64,000 nucleotides of DNA, from NCBI RefSeq assembly GCF_019219065.1, contig NZ_JAHUWK010000002.1, positions 62,001-126,000 on the forward strand, in the 5' to 3' direction. Numbering within the stretch: the first letter of the stretch is position 1; the number at the start of each line of letters is the position of its first letter. The position numbers and the translations under genes were made by a program. A model generated the notes under the pieces. It had not been told where the DNA came from and did no database searches. It saw only the letters and a list, made by a program, of their open reading frames with translations. The stretch comes from Duganella sp. sic0402 (lineage in GTDB: Bacteria > Pseudomonadota > Gammaproteobacteria > Burkholderiales > Burkholderiaceae_D). Shown piece by piece: positions 1 through 8,393 of this stretch.

Positions 1-322
1 AGCGCAGTTGCAGCGCACCGCCTTCATCCTCGAACAATTCGTTGATGATGACGCCCTCGCGCGGGCCACCCGCCTGGAAGAAGGACACTTTGCTGCCGGC
101 CTCAAAGCTGATAATCTCGCGCAGATCGTCACCGGCGATGGTGGCTTCGCGCACGATGTGGGTGTCGCCGTCGTGTATCACTTCGCAGCGCGTGCACAGA
201 CCGGGCGGAAGAAACAATCGGGCATCGCGTGCCTTCATCACCAGGCCATGCCACACTTGCGCGCGTGTCAGCGGAATCTCGCCTGCCGGATTCACCGGCA
301 CCGTAGCACTGGCGTAGATCAT
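1..322 (-). CDS. AtaL-like / DUF1857 (SRPBCC fold) protein, 3' part missing
   Basis: Partial gene: the start lies inside the window and the C-terminal end runs off the left edge, leaving about 107 residues. The frame begins MIYASATVPVNP and continues with LTRAQVWHGLVMKAR and then a FLPPGLCTRCEV stretch. This pattern matches the AtaL-like (DUF1857) group of SRPBCC/START-fold proteins, small ligand-binding proteins often found beside oxidoreductases. The start codon overlaps the stop of the upstream NmrA-type gene (ATGA, 4 nt), so the two are almost certainly one operon and translationally coupled. No catalytic role can be assigned. The family call is from motif memory only. Confidence 0.7.
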   Translation of the reverse strand, partial: MIYASATVPVNPAGEIPLTRAQVWHGLVMKARDARLFLPPGLCTRCEVIHDGDTHIVREATIAGDDLREIISFEAGSKVSFFQAGGPREGVIINELFEDEGGALQLR

Positions 323-1194
323 GATTTCGCTCCTTTGATCATTTCAGCCACGTAGTCGCGATAGGTGCGCAGCGGACGGCCCAGCAGCGTGACCAGGCGT
401 TCGGCTTCGCCGTCGCCAGCCAGCATGCCGTCGCTCAGAAAACGCTCGCTCATCAGGCGCATGTCATAGGCCATCCAGCCCGGCATGAAGTTGCGCAGGT
501 TTTGTTCGAAGGCTACCGTATCGTCACCGCCGTAGGCGATGGCGCGCTCCAGCACTTCGGACCAGATGGCTGCGGCATCGGTGCCGGTCAAATTATGCGG
601 ACCAACCAGGTTGATGCGCTCCAGCGGCGCGGCCGCGCTGGCGGCATGGCGGCGCATCAATTCGATGGCTGCAATTTCGCCGATGTCGCGGGGATCGATC
701 ATCGCCAGGCCCTTGCTACCGATCGGCATCGGATAGACACCGTAACCCTGCACCGCGTCCTTGATGGTCAGCTCATTGCTCATGAAGTAAGCCGGACGCA
801 GAATGGTGGCGCTAAAGCCCATCTGCTCGATCATGCGTTCAACACCGAATTTACCGGCGAAGTGCGGCACGTTGACGAAGCGGTCGCTATGGATCACCGA
901 CAGGTAGACGACGCGCTCAATGCCAGCTTCCTTGGCCAGATTCAGCGCAATCAGCGCCTGCGTGAATTCGTCCGCCACCACGCCGTTCAGCAGGAACAGC
1001 GTCGAGACGCCCTGATAGGCGCTGCGCAGCGCATCAGGATCGGACAAATCGCCCTGAACCACGGTGACCCCGGCCGGAAGATCCGCCTTGGCCGGATCGC
1101 GCACCAGTGCGCGCACGTGCGCGCCGCGCTGAATCAGTTGGTCGATCACTTGACGGCCTACGGTGCCGGTAGCGCCAGTAACTAAGATGCTCAT
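319..1194 (-). CDS. NmrA-like NAD(P)-binding oxidoreductase/regulator
   Basis: 291 residues. It opens with MSILVTGATGTVGRQV, the glycine-rich NAD(P)-binding loop (TGATGxxG) of atypical short-chain dehydrogenases. It lacks the usual YxxxK catalytic pair, as in the NmrA/HSCARG group, which acts as redox sensors or isoflavone-reductase-like enzymes. The start at 1194 is chosen because an AGGAG box lies 8-9 nt upstream and the fold begins at once; a longer frame to 1296 would add 34 unrelated residues. The gene diverges from a LysR regulator at 1304 and is coupled by an ATGA overlap to the AtaL-like gene. Control by that LysR protein is inferred from this arrangement. Substrate unknown. Confidence 0.85.
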   Translation of the reverse strand: MSILVTGATGTVGRQVIDQLIQRGAHVRALVRDPAKADLPAGVTVVQGDLSDPDALRSAYQGVSTLFLLNGVVADEFTQALIALNLAKEAGIERVVYLSVIHSDRFVNVPHFAGKFGVERMIEQMGFSATILRPAYFMSNELTIKDAVQGYGVYPMPIGSKGLAMIDPRDIGEIAAIELMRRHAASAAAPLERINLVGPHNLTGTDAAAIWSEVLERAIAYGGDDTVAFEQNLRNFMPGWMAYDMRLMSERFLSDGMLAGDGEAERLVTLLGRPLRTYRDYVAEMIKGAKS

Positions 1195-1303
1195 GATGTG
1201 TACTCCTGTGTAGTTGAAAGACAGGTTCATCTTAGGCATTCCACCCACGGTCCGATAGATGCTATATTTGGACACTCCGTCTCGTATATGGAACACTTAA
1301 TAC

Positions 1304-2188
1304 ATGGACCTGCTCGCCCTCGTCGATTTCAACCTCGTCGCCCGCCACGGCGGCTTCGGACGCGCCGCCCGCGCCACCGGGCGCCCCAAGGCCACGCTAT
1401 CGCGCCGTGTGGCGGAACTGGAGGGCAACCTGGGCGTGCGCCTGCTGGAACGCGGCGCGCGCACGCTCAGGCTGACGCAGGAGGGCCAGGCGCTGCATCA
1501 GCGCACCGCTGCGCTGCTCACCGAAATCGACGAAGCCGCGGTCGCCATCGCGCCCGGCGGCAACCAGGCGCGCGGCCGGCTGCGCATCAGCGCCCCGCTG
1601 CTGTTCTCTCAGGCGGCCATGGGCAAGCTGGCGGCCGGATTCTCGCTCCAATATCCGGCAGTGCAGCTGGAAGTCACCGCTGAAGACCGTGCGGTCGATA
1701 TGGTGGAAGAAGGCTACGACCTGGTCATCCGCGTCAATCCGGACCCGGATGAGAACCTGATCGGCCGTATTTTTCTGCGCGACCGGCTGGTGGCGGTAGC
1801 CTCGCCCAAGCTTGCGCGCGCCACCGACAACACGCCAACCCCGGCCGTGGTGCGCGGCGCCGGTGAGCGTCCGCAAACCTGGCAGATGCAAGGAGCCAGC
1901 AGCCTCGCCGTGCAGCCGGTGCTGTGCCTGACATCGATGTTCATGGTGCGGGACGCCGTGCGCATGGGCGTCGGCGTGGCGCGCCTGCCGCTGTCGCTGG
2001 TGACGCATGACCTGGCTGAAGGTACGCTGACGCATTGGGGCGATATCGACGCGCCGGAGATCGCGCTGTGGGCACTGTATCCATCGCGGCGGCTGCTCAG
2101 CGGACGCGTGTCCGCCTTCCTCGCCTATTTGAAAGAGGCCTTCCCCACCGGAGCGCCGCAGGAACTGGCTTCGTACATCACGCACTAA
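1304..2188 (+). CDS. LysR-family transcriptional regulator
   Basis: 294 residues, the usual LysR length. Residues 1-60 form the winged helix-turn-helix (DFNLVARHGGFGRAARATGR, then KATLSRRVAELEGNLGVRLLER). The rest is the periplasmic-binding-protein-like effector domain. It diverges from the NmrA-like/AtaL-like operon across a 109-bp gap (1195-1303), the standard layout for a LysR protein controlling its neighbour and itself. Its effector cannot be read from sequence. The domain layout resembles regulators of quinone or aldehyde reductases, but that is a weak analogy. Confidence 0.93.
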   Translation: MDLLALVDFNLVARHGGFGRAARATGRPKATLSRRVAELEGNLGVRLLERGARTLRLTQEGQALHQRTAALLTEIDEAAVAIAPGGNQARGRLRISAPLLFSQAAMGKLAAGFSLQYPAVQLEVTAEDRAVDMVEEGYDLVIRVNPDPDENLIGRIFLRDRLVAVASPKLARATDNTPTPAVVRGAGERPQTWQMQGASSLAVQPVLCLTSMFMVRDAVRMGVGVARLPLSLVTHDLAEGTLTHWGDIDAPEIALWALYPSRRLLSGRVSAFLAYLKEAFPTGAPQELASYITH

Positions 2189-2205
2189 TCAGCGATAATG
2201 CGAGC

Positions 2206-2919
2206 ATGGACAAATTAATCTCTGAACTGCAACGGCTGTACCTGCCCAGCGCCGACAACCACCAGCGCCTGCAACACCATTTGCGCGGCGAGGCGACGTT
2301 TGCTTTCGATCTGGCGCAGGACGGCGTTACGCGCGCCATCGTCATCGATTTTAACAAGGCCACCGATGAGCAGCACTGGCTGCGCCTGTGCGACGTCGCC
2401 AATGCCCTGCAAACGGAACTGGGCCTGCCGGCGCCTGCTGTCAGCGTATCTGGCGGCGAGTGCTATCGCCTGTGGCTGTCGCTGGCCTCGCCGCTGTCCG
2501 TCACGCAGGCGCGCCAGTTCCTCGCTTTGCTGCATCAGGCTTACTTTGAAGATGAGGACATAGATTTAGGCCGTACGATGGTCGAGCTGCCGCCATGCCT
2601 GCATGTTGCCACCGGCTTATGGGCGGCGTTCATCAATCCCAGCATGGGTGGCGCTCTCGCCGATGATCTGGGCCTGGAAGTCACGCCCAACGATATGGCG
2701 CAAGCGGCCTTCCTGGAAAAACTGGACAGCATCAGCGATGAGGAATTCGCGCACGCGCTCAATACGCTGCAGCGCCGCCACGCCAAGCCGGCGCCAGTGT
2801 ACAAAGCACCCGCGCCGCAAGCAAGCCTGCTGCTGAAAGACGCCACGCTGGAAGACATCGTCAAACACCTGCACGCGATGGGCATCGAGCCCACCTTCCG
2901 CCACGTACTGAAAAGCTAG
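2206..2919 (+). CDS. Unrecognised protein with faint archaeo-eukaryotic-primase-like motifs
   Basis: 237 residues, starting at MDKLISELQR. I do not recognise a named family with certainty. The order VIDFN (46-50), a long helix ending ELGLP, SGGECYRLWLSL (82-93), then ELPPCLHVATG (127-137) recalls the catalytic module of archaeo-eukaryotic primases of the TOTE or LigD type (DxD, SGGxGxHLW, LPxxxHxxTG). The acidic DxD is reduced to D-F-N and the SGG-following histidine is replaced, so polymerase activity is doubtful. The C-terminal third has an Ala/Pro linker and then a short helical tail. No helicase, nuclease or ligase partner is adjacent. It follows the LysR gene by 17 nt and its stop overlaps the convergent amidase by 4 nt. 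Confidence 0.5.
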   Translation: MDKLISELQRLYLPSADNHQRLQHHLRGEATFAFDLAQDGVTRAIVIDFNKATDEQHWLRLCDVANALQTELGLPAPAVSVSGGECYRLWLSLASPLSVTQARQFLALLHQAYFEDEDIDLGRTMVELPPCLHVATGLWAAFINPSMGGALADDLGLEVTPNDMAQAAFLEKLDSISDEEFAHALNTLQRRHAKPAPVYKAPAPQASLLLKDATLEDIVKHLHAMGIEPTFRHVLKS

Positions 2920-4508
2920 CGCGCCGCCAGCGAGACGCTCGGAGGGAACTGCGGAGCGCGCCGGTGCAGCGTCGCCTGCTCGTACGAATAAGCCATGCGT
3001 ATCAAGGCCGCCTCGCTGTACGCCGCGCCGACAAACGACAAGCCAACCGGCAGCCCATGCACATAGCCCGCCGGCACGGTGATGTGCGGATAGCCCGCCA
3101 CCGCCGCCGGCGACGAGAAGCCGCCGACGTAATGGTCGCCGTTGACGAAGTCCGTCAGCCACGCCGGACCGCCAGTCGGCGCCACCAGCGCATCCAGCCG
3201 GTGCGCCTTCATCACCTGATCGATGCCTTCTGCGCGTGAATAGCGATGATTATTGGCCAGCGCCTCTTTGTAAGCCGGCGACTCCAGGCCACCCTTGGCC
3301 TGCGCCTGCAGCAGATACTCCTGGCCGAAATAAGGCAGCTCCTGCTGGCGGTGTTTTTCATTGAAGGCGATCAGCTCCGCCATATTCGACACCGGCGCGT
3401 TCGGCGCATATTCCTTCAGGTAAGCCGCCAGGTCGGTCTTGAATTCATACAGCAGCACTTCGGTTTCGCTGTCGCTGTACTTGCCGACGTTGGGCACGTC
3501 CGCCTCCACCAGCACCGCGCCTTGCGCCTTCAGGTCCAGCAGCGCCTTTTCGATCACCGCATCCAGCTCGGCATGATGGCCGAAGAAGTTGCGCGCCACG
3601 CCGATGCGCGCGCCTTTCAGCCCGGCCTTGTCCAGCGCCGCGCGATAGTCGCCGGCCTTGCCCACGCCTTCCTGCGTCACCGGATCTTTCGGGTCCACGC
3701 CGGTCATGGCGGAAAGCATCAGTGCCGCATCGGCCACGCTGCGCGCCATCGGCCCGGCGGTATCTTGCGAATGCGCGATCGGGATGATGCCGCTGCGGCT
3801 CACCAGCCCCAGCGTCGGCTTGATGCCGACCAGGCCGCAAATCGAGGCCGGCGAAACGATCGATCCATCAGTCTCCGTGCCCACCGCCAGCGTCGCCAGC
3901 CCTGCTGCGATGGCCGCGCCGGAGCCGGAACTGGAACCGCTGCAATTGCGGTCCAGCGAATACGGATTCAAGGTCAGGCCGCCGCGCGCGCTCCAGCCGC
4001 TGACCGAATTGGTCGAGCGCATATTCGCCCACTCGCTCAGATTGGTCTTGCCGATGATGACCGCGCCGGCCGCGCGCAACTGCGCCGTCACATGCGCATC
4101 GCGCGCCGCGCGCACGCCGGCCAGCGCCAGCGAACCGGCGGTGGTGCTCATGCGGTCGGCGGTGGCGATATTGTCTTTCAGCAGAACAGGGATGCCGTGC
4201 AGCGGACCGCGCACGCGCTTGAGGTTGCGCTCACGGTCCATATCCAGCGCAATCTTCAGCGCTTCCGGATTGATCTCGATGATGGAATTCAGCCGGGGGC
4301 CGGACTTGTCGATGGTCTTGATACGCGCCAGGTATTGCGAGGTCAGCGAATGCGAGGTCAGCTTGCCCGCCTCCATCATCTGCTGCTGCTCGCGCACGCC
4401 CGCGTCAAGGATGCTGCCGGCGCCCAGTGGCTTGCCCTGCACCATGCCTGCGGCGGTAGTGGCAGCACCCGCCGCCAAGCCGATTTTTACGAAATCCCTG
4501 CGATCCAT
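2916..4508 (-). CDS. Tat-exported amidase (amidase signature family, peptide-amidase-like)
   Basis: 530 residues. The N-terminus MDRRDFVKIGLAAGAATTAAG is a twin-arginine (RRDF) signal followed by a short hydrophobic segment, so export of the folded enzyme is predicted. The amidase signature triad is visible: Lys111 (PVLLKDNI), the cis-Ser near 192 (GSSSGSG) and nucleophile Ser216 in GTETDGSI. The TDGSI variant is shared with Stenotrophomonas-type peptide amidase, which removes C-terminal amides from peptides. A glutamyl-tRNA amidotransferase role is unlikely because of the export signal and the lack of gatB/gatC neighbours. The gene stands alone. Its stop codon overlaps the stop of the convergent gene at 2919 in a CTAG. 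Confidence 0.9.
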   Translation of the reverse strand: MDRRDFVKIGLAAGAATTAAGMVQGKPLGAGSILDAGVREQQQMMEAGKLTSHSLTSQYLARIKTIDKSGPRLNSIIEINPEALKIALDMDRERNLKRVRGPLHGIPVLLKDNIATADRMSTTAGSLALAGVRAARDAHVTAQLRAAGAVIIGKTNLSEWANMRSTNSVSGWSARGGLTLNPYSLDRNCSGSSSGSGAAIAAGLATLAVGTETDGSIVSPASICGLVGIKPTLGLVSRSGIIPIAHSQDTAGPMARSVADAALMLSAMTGVDPKDPVTQEGVGKAGDYRAALDKAGLKGARIGVARNFFGHHAELDAVIEKALLDLKAQGAVLVEADVPNVGKYSDSETEVLLYEFKTDLAAYLKEYAPNAPVSNMAELIAFNEKHRQQELPYFGQEYLLQAQAKGGLESPAYKEALANNHRYSRAEGIDQVMKAHRLDALVAPTGGPAWLTDFVNGDHYVGGFSSPAAVAGYPHITVPAGYVHGLPVGLSFVGAAYSEAALIRMAYSYEQATLHRRAPQFPPSVSLAAR

Positions 4509-4601
4509 GCCATCCCCGTGGTTGGTTTCACCAATGCGCCGAATTTGTTGCGTTGCATTAATATATCAGCAGGTTGCAACTTACACCACAAGAATTGATA
4601 A

Positions 4602-4636
4602 AAAAAAAGCACGCCGGCTTGCGCGGGCGTGCTTTC
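4602..4636 (-). terminator. Rho-independent terminator of efp
   Basis: A hairpin with arms AAAGCACGCC (4606-4615) and GGCGTGCTTT (4626-4635) and a 10-nt loop. In the leftward reading it is followed by a run of T residues (plus-strand A-run at 4601-4607). It begins about 17 nt after the efp stop codon, where an intrinsic terminator is expected. Confidence 0.9.
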
Positions 4637-4652
4637 TACAAGAAATCGTGGC

Positions 4653-5228
4653 TTAGTTGCGCACAACTTTCTTGAATTCGTTGGTGCGGCTGTCGATTTC
4701 GATGACGTCGTCTTGCGATACGAACAGTGGCACCTGGATGGTGAACTGTTTCGATTCGATGGCGTTTTCGATCTTGGCTTCTTTGGTCACGTTGCCCGAA
4801 GTGTTGCCTTTAACAGCCGGCTCCGAGTAAACGATCTGACGCTGGATGGTGGTTGGCAGTTCAACCGAGATGGCTTTGCCATCGTAGAAGACAGCTTCGC
4901 ATTCCATGCCGTCTTTCAGGTAGTTCAGTGCGTCGCCCAGATTTTCTTCTTCGATTTCGTACTGTTCATATTCTGCGTCCATGAACACGTACAGTGGGTC
5001 AGCGAAGTACGAGTAGGTCACTGGCTTCTTGTCCAGAACGACCACGTCGAATTTGTCATCGCCGCGGAACACGCTTTCGAAAGGCGCGCCGGTCAGCAGG
5101 TTCTTCATCTTCCACTTGTAGGTGAAGCCGGTGCGGCTCGAACCGTTCACGTCGGAGCGCAGCACGATGAATGGCTTAGCGTCGACCATGATGATGTTGC
5201 CAACACGAATTTCTTTTGCAGGTTTCAT
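4653..5228 (-). CDS. efp: Elongation factor P, arginine-32 type
   Basis: 191 residues, full length for EF-P. This tRNA-shaped factor binds ribosomes stalled at proline runs and promotes peptide-bond formation. The three beta-barrel domains are recognisable: KOW-like start [11 protein letters not shown], then [11 protein letters not shown], and a C-terminal OB region ending EFKKVVRN. The tip of domain I carries Arg32 (NGSSRTG) instead of the lysine modified by EpmA. Arg32 is the residue mono-rhamnosylated by EarP in Pseudomonas, Neisseria and many betaproteobacteria, and the gene upstream is earP. A 124-bp gap with a possible -10 separates them, so efp may also be transcribed alone. Confidence 0.97.
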   Translation of the reverse strand: MKPAKEIRVGNIIMVDAKPFIVLRSDVNGSSRTGFTYKWKMKNLLTGAPFESVFRGDDKFDVVVLDKKPVTYSYFADPLYVFMDAEYEQYEIEEENLGDALNYLKDGMECEAVFYDGKAISVELPTTIQRQIVYSEPAVKGNTSGNVTKEAKIENAIESKQFTIQVPLFVSQDDVIEIDSRTNEFKKVVRN

Positions 5229-5326
5229 AGTGATTCTACTTAATAAGGTGGTTGCGTAAAGATCATCGTCGCCGAGCCGGCTTACGCTTGATCGGGTAAA
5301 AAATGCGTTATAAAGATTAACCCGGC

Positions 5327-5332
5327 ATTGTA
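5327..5332 (-). promoter_or_regulatory. Candidate -10 element of an efp promoter
   Basis: Leftward strand reads TACAAT, one mismatch from TATAAT, about 100 nt before the efp start. No good -35 hexamer lies at 16-18 nt spacing, so this is only a candidate. It is supported by the unusually long 124-bp gap between earP and efp. Confidence 0.35.
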
Positions 5333-5352
5333 CCGTGTTTTTCTGTCAGCGC

Positions 5353-6477
5353 CTATCTCAGCGTGGCAGCAAACGACAGCATATTGCTGGCCAAATCGCC
5401 ATGCGACAGCATTTGCTGATGCCACGCCAGCGCGCGTGCGGCGGCGCGTTCGCGCTCGCTCTCCAGCCCTGCCCACAGCCCGGACCAGTCGTCCGCCGCG
5501 CCGCCAGCCGGGGCACCATTCCAGCGCAAGGAAAACGCCGCCAGTTGCGGCAGCTCGCCGGCATAGCGCTCCAGGAAAGCACGCAGCTTTTTGTGGTGCA
5601 GGTTTTCATCCTGCGGGTAGATATGCCAGATGAATGGCTTGCCCGCCCACTGCGCGCGCACGAAGGAATCCTCGCCGCGCACGAAGTTCAGGTCGCAGGC
5701 CCACAGCAGCTTGTCGTAATCCGGCTGCGGCACGAACGGCAGTACGCGCACCGTCAGCGCACCGTGGGTGGCGACTGTCGCGCCGCCGGTAAATTTACGC
5801 ACGGCGTCGGCCGCCACGCCTTCCGGCACCAGGCATGTGATGGGCTCAGCGCCCTGCCGCCACACATCCAACAAGGCTGACACCGGCGCGTGCGGATAGC
5901 AGAACAGCGACATTTTTTGCGACGCGATTTCTGCTTCGCTCAGCCCCAAATGCCGCAGGAAGGCAGCGGCATCGAATTGCGCGCGCTGCTGCTCCAGCTC
6001 AGCCTCGCGTAGCAAGCCGCCGGTTTGGGCGGTAAAGCCGGGGAAGAAGAAATGCTTCATCAGCGCTTGACGCTGCGGCGATGGCAAGCGATGACAACCT
6101 TCTACCCACTCTTCCGCCGTCAGGCCTTCCAGGTTGAACCACACCGGACGCGGCGTGCATTGCGCCATCGCGTCGATGTAGCCAGGCGGGATATCGACTG
6201 CAAAGAACTCCACCACAATATCGGCCACGTCTTGTGGCGTGTAGACGCCGTCCTGGCCGCGCCAGTGGCGCACGCTGACATCCTGCACCTGCTGGAGCTC
6301 GGCCTCCGTATCGACTTCCGGGCAGATGCGCTGGAAGCTGAGCAGATCGTCCACATACAGCGTCACCGCCAGCCCGTGTTCACGCACCAGCTGCTTGGCC
6401 AGGCGCCAGCAGATGCCGATGTCGCCATAGTTGTCGACTACGCGGCAAAACAGGTCCAGGCGGCGGAATGTCATCAT
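5353..6477 (-). CDS. earP: EF-P arginine rhamnosyltransferase EarP
   Basis: 374 residues. It opens with RRLDLFCRVVDNYGDIGICW, the hallmark of EarP (formerly DUF2331). The conserved aspartates in VDNYGDIG form the catalytic site of this GT-B inverting glycosyltransferase. EarP transfers L-rhamnose from dTDP-beta-L-rhamnose to Arg32 of EF-P in the cytoplasm, and the adjacent efp encodes exactly such an arginine. The dTDP-rhamnose genes (rmlABCD) are not in this window. Two consecutive ATG codons (6477 and 6474) are possible starts; the upstream purine-rich GAGAGA is compatible with either. It is read toward efp. Confidence 0.96.
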   Translation of the reverse strand: MMTFRRLDLFCRVVDNYGDIGICWRLAKQLVREHGLAVTLYVDDLLSFQRICPEVDTEAELQQVQDVSVRHWRGQDGVYTPQDVADIVVEFFAVDIPPGYIDAMAQCTPRPVWFNLEGLTAEEWVEGCHRLPSPQRQALMKHFFFPGFTAQTGGLLREAELEQQRAQFDAAAFLRHLGLSEAEIASQKMSLFCYPHAPVSALLDVWRQGAEPITCLVPEGVAADAVRKFTGGATVATHGALTVRVLPFVPQPDYDKLLWACDLNFVRGEDSFVRAQWAGKPFIWHIYPQDENLHHKKLRAFLERYAGELPQLAAFSLRWNGAPAGGAADDWSGLWAGLESERERAAARALAWHQQMLSHGDLASNMLSFAATLR

Positions 6478-6509
6478 GTGTGCGGTCTCTCGTCACTGCG
6501 CAGGAATGC

Positions 6510-6534
6510 AAAAAGCCGCACAAGGCGGCTTTTT
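6510..6534 (-). terminator. Terminator after the tRNA-Glu pair (bidirectional)
   Basis: Hairpin AAAAAGCCGC (6510-6519) / GCGGCTTTTT (6525-6534) with a 5-nt loop. Reading leftward it follows tRNA-Glu at 6542 and ends in a T-run, so it terminates the tRNA block. The opposite strand also ends in T, so it could work both ways. It lies upstream of earP and insulates it from tRNA transcription. Confidence 0.85.
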
Positions 6535-6541
6535 GCTGATT

Positions 6542-6617
6542 TGGCGTCCCCACGGGGATTCGAACCCCGGTACTCACCGTGAAAGGGTGATGTCCTAGGC
6601 CTCTAGACGATGGGGAC
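6542..6617 (-). tRNA. tRNA-Glu(TTC)
   Basis: 76 nt including an encoded CCA. On the minus strand it starts GTCCCCATCG, has anticodon loop CTTTCAC (anticodon TTC), the T-arm GGTTCGAATCC, and a fully paired acceptor stem. Second of a tandem pair with 6666-6741, 48 nt apart. Confidence 0.98.
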
Positions 6618-6665
6618 AGAAACTGTCCGTACTGGCCTTGTACTGCTCAATCTGGAAATGTCTTT

Positions 6666-6741
6666 TGGCGTCCCCACGGGGATTCGAACCCCGGTACTCA
6701 CCGTGAAAGGGTGATGTCCTAGGCCTCTAGACGATGGGGAC
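6666..6741 (-). tRNA. tRNA-Glu(TTC)
   Basis: Identical over 76 nt to the other four tRNA-Glu copies in the window, with encoded CCA. It is the first gene of the left tRNA block and lies about 16 nt downstream of the -10 hexamer at 6757-6762. Confidence 0.98.
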
Positions 6742-6756
6742 ATTTCCAAGGCGCGA

Positions 6757-6785
6757 ATCATAGCAGCAGCCTACCGCGAACGCAA
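6757..6785 (-). promoter_or_regulatory. Sigma-70 promoter of the left tRNA-Glu pair
   Basis: Minus strand: -35 TTGCGT (6780-6785), 17-nt spacer, -10 TATGAT (6757-6762). Hexamers and spacing are near consensus and the position directly before tRNA-Glu at 6741 is right. This shows the left pair is its own transcription unit, separate from the six-gene array. Confidence 0.8.
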
Positions 6786-6840
6786 TAGCAAACCCTTGTT
6801 TTTGCTGAAAAAACACAGCAAGATTGGCAGCTCTACAACC

Positions 6841-7755
6841 CTATTCCACCATCTGCACAATCAGCTGCTGCAAGCGCTCCGGTTCATCCTGATGAATTTG
6901 ATGTCCGGATTTTTCAAAAACATACAACGCTTTCTTCGGTGCCCGTAATTTTTCAAAGTAGGCTACCGTGATGTGCGTGGAGGTCTGAATATCGTTTTTA
7001 CCGACAAAGAAATACACCGGGCAATCAACGCTCGGCAGCGTGGCCGGCAAATCGATATGCATCACCTGATTCCACGCTGGCGACCAGGTTTTCGACCATC
7101 CAAGAAAACCTTTTTTAAAATCGTCGCTGGTCACAAAGGTTTTTCCGTCCCTATAAAACAGCCACTTCCGCAGATAAAACAAATCCTCATCAGCCTTAAA
7201 AGGAATGGCGACGCGATTCAACTCCTCGCTGGCGACGGCATTATCTTTGAAATGCACCTTGAGAATGGTCAACAATTCCTTTTCGCTGGCGAGCTGGCTG
7301 ACGACGGGATTCACGGCAAAATATGCGTGCAATAACTCGGGGTGGTTTCTCACCAACGAAAATCCCAACACATTGCCCCAGGAACTACCCAACGCATAGA
7401 TTTTTTCCTGCTTCAGCTCCTTGCGCAAAAACTGCACGACTTCATAGGTATCTCTTTCCATCAATGCGACGGAGGGTTGCACAGGGGAAGCGTTGAGCTT
7501 GAGCGTTTTGCCCGCATCCCGTTGATCCCATTGAACAATGGTGAACCTGCTTTTCAGGATATTGGTATACGCGCCGGCATTATTCATCATCGAACTGCCT
7601 GGACCACCCGACAGAAACAGCAGCGCAGGCTTGCCTGCGCCGCCATCATCAATCTCGATAAGCTGCTTGATGCCACCAATCTCGGGCGTCACGGTGTAAG
7701 CACTGCTTAATGGCGCAACCAAAGCAAATAGCCAAGCCCACATTATTTTTTTCAT
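6841..7755 (-). CDS. Exported alpha/beta hydrolase, proline-iminopeptidase-like (S33)
   Basis: 304 residues with an N-terminal signal peptide (MKKIMWAWLFALVAPLSSAYT). The oxyanion segment SGGPG and the WDQRDAGKT motif are typical of proline iminopeptidase-like S33 hydrolases. The nucleophile elbow is GSSWGN, followed late by an acid (GKNDIQT) and a histidine (KSGHQIHQDEP). The export signal separates it from cytoplasmic Pip enzymes. Substrate unknown; it could be a peptidase or an ester or lactone hydrolase. By eye the gene is clearly richer in A+T than its surroundings. It sits with the next gene between two blocks of identical tRNA-Glu genes, which suggests acquisition by transfer. Confidence 0.82.
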   Translation of the reverse strand: MKKIMWAWLFALVAPLSSAYTVTPEIGGIKQLIEIDDGGAGKPALLFLSGGPGSSMMNNAGAYTNILKSRFTIVQWDQRDAGKTLKLNASPVQPSVALMERDTYEVVQFLRKELKQEKIYALGSSWGNVLGFSLVRNHPELLHAYFAVNPVVSQLASEKELLTILKVHFKDNAVASEELNRVAIPFKADEDLFYLRKWLFYRDGKTFVTSDDFKKGFLGWSKTWSPAWNQVMHIDLPATLPSVDCPVYFFVGKNDIQTSTHITVAYFEKLRAPKKALYVFEKSGHQIHQDEPERLQQLIVQMVE

Positions 7756-7834
7756 CGCATCCTTTGAAAGTCAGGGGCAGAATAGCATCTTATCTAAACG
7801 AAAGCACAAGACGCACCGGCGCCGGAAGCAAATA

Positions 7835-8308
7835 TTATTTCTGCGGGGCTTTCTGGAAAGCGCTGTTCAAAGCGGCGCTGACATAGCTGGATAAAATGGG
7901 CTTGGACTGCCCCTCCATTTCAGCACCGATGACTTCCTGCTTGCTGGCAAGCTTGTTCATAAAGCGCGAATTTCGCCCTTCGGACGCCAGCGACCGCAGC
8001 TCTTCAGCCGTGAAATGGCGCGCATAGATCTGGGCAAGGTTACCATCCCACTTGCCCAGATACTGGCCGATATAAGCATCCAGCTCTTTCGACACCAGGG
8101 CTTGCGCGCTGCCCGCTCCCAGTTTGGATACCAGGATAGCGTATGTCTGCGTGTTCACCGCGACAGTGCCCGCCAGCGTTTTCAAGTTACGTCCAAGCTG
8201 ACGCTGCTGCACAAATTCGGCAGCGGCTGTCTCTGCCGGGCCACTCTTCGCAACCGGCACAAAACCAAACGACAGGAAAAAGGAGAGAACAAGCCGCAGG
8301 ATCATCAT
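7835..8308 (-). CDS. Exported DUF2059-like protein
   Basis: About 157 residues from the ATG pair at 8308/8305. A signal peptide (MMILRLVLSFFLSFGFVPVAKS) is followed by a helical domain with IYARHFTAEELRSLAS, which resembles DUF2059 (usual motif hFTxxELxxLxxFYxSpxG). Here the FY part is replaced by EGRNSRF. The family has no firmly known enzymatic role. An upstream frame to 8395 exists, but it would bury the signal peptide behind 29 residues, so the internal start is preferred despite a weak ribosome-binding site. It lies 79 bp upstream of the S33-like hydrolase in the same direction, between the two tRNA blocks. Confidence 0.7.
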   Translation of the reverse strand: MMILRLVLSFFLSFGFVPVAKSGPAETAAAEFVQQRQLGRNLKTLAGTVAVNTQTYAILVSKLGAGSAQALVSKELDAYIGQYLGKWDGNLAQIYARHFTAEELRSLASEGRNSRFMNKLASKQEVIGAEMEGQSKPILSSYVSAALNSAFQKAPQK

Positions 8309-8393
8309 TCCACGTATCCATTCAAGGTTAGGGACAACAGAATAGCATCCTGCCGAAACCGAAAATGCGTAGATAATCACGAGCGCAGAAAAC

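Noticed and set aside
2206..2919. Complete TOTE-type conflict system
   Set aside because: No helicase, nuclease or DNA-binding partner is adjacent and the catalytic motifs look degraded.
3246..4598. Long open frame (450 codons) on the plus strand opposite the amidase gene
   Set aside because: Arg/His/Gln-rich composition with no domain; it is the mirror of the well-supported amidase frame on the minus strand.
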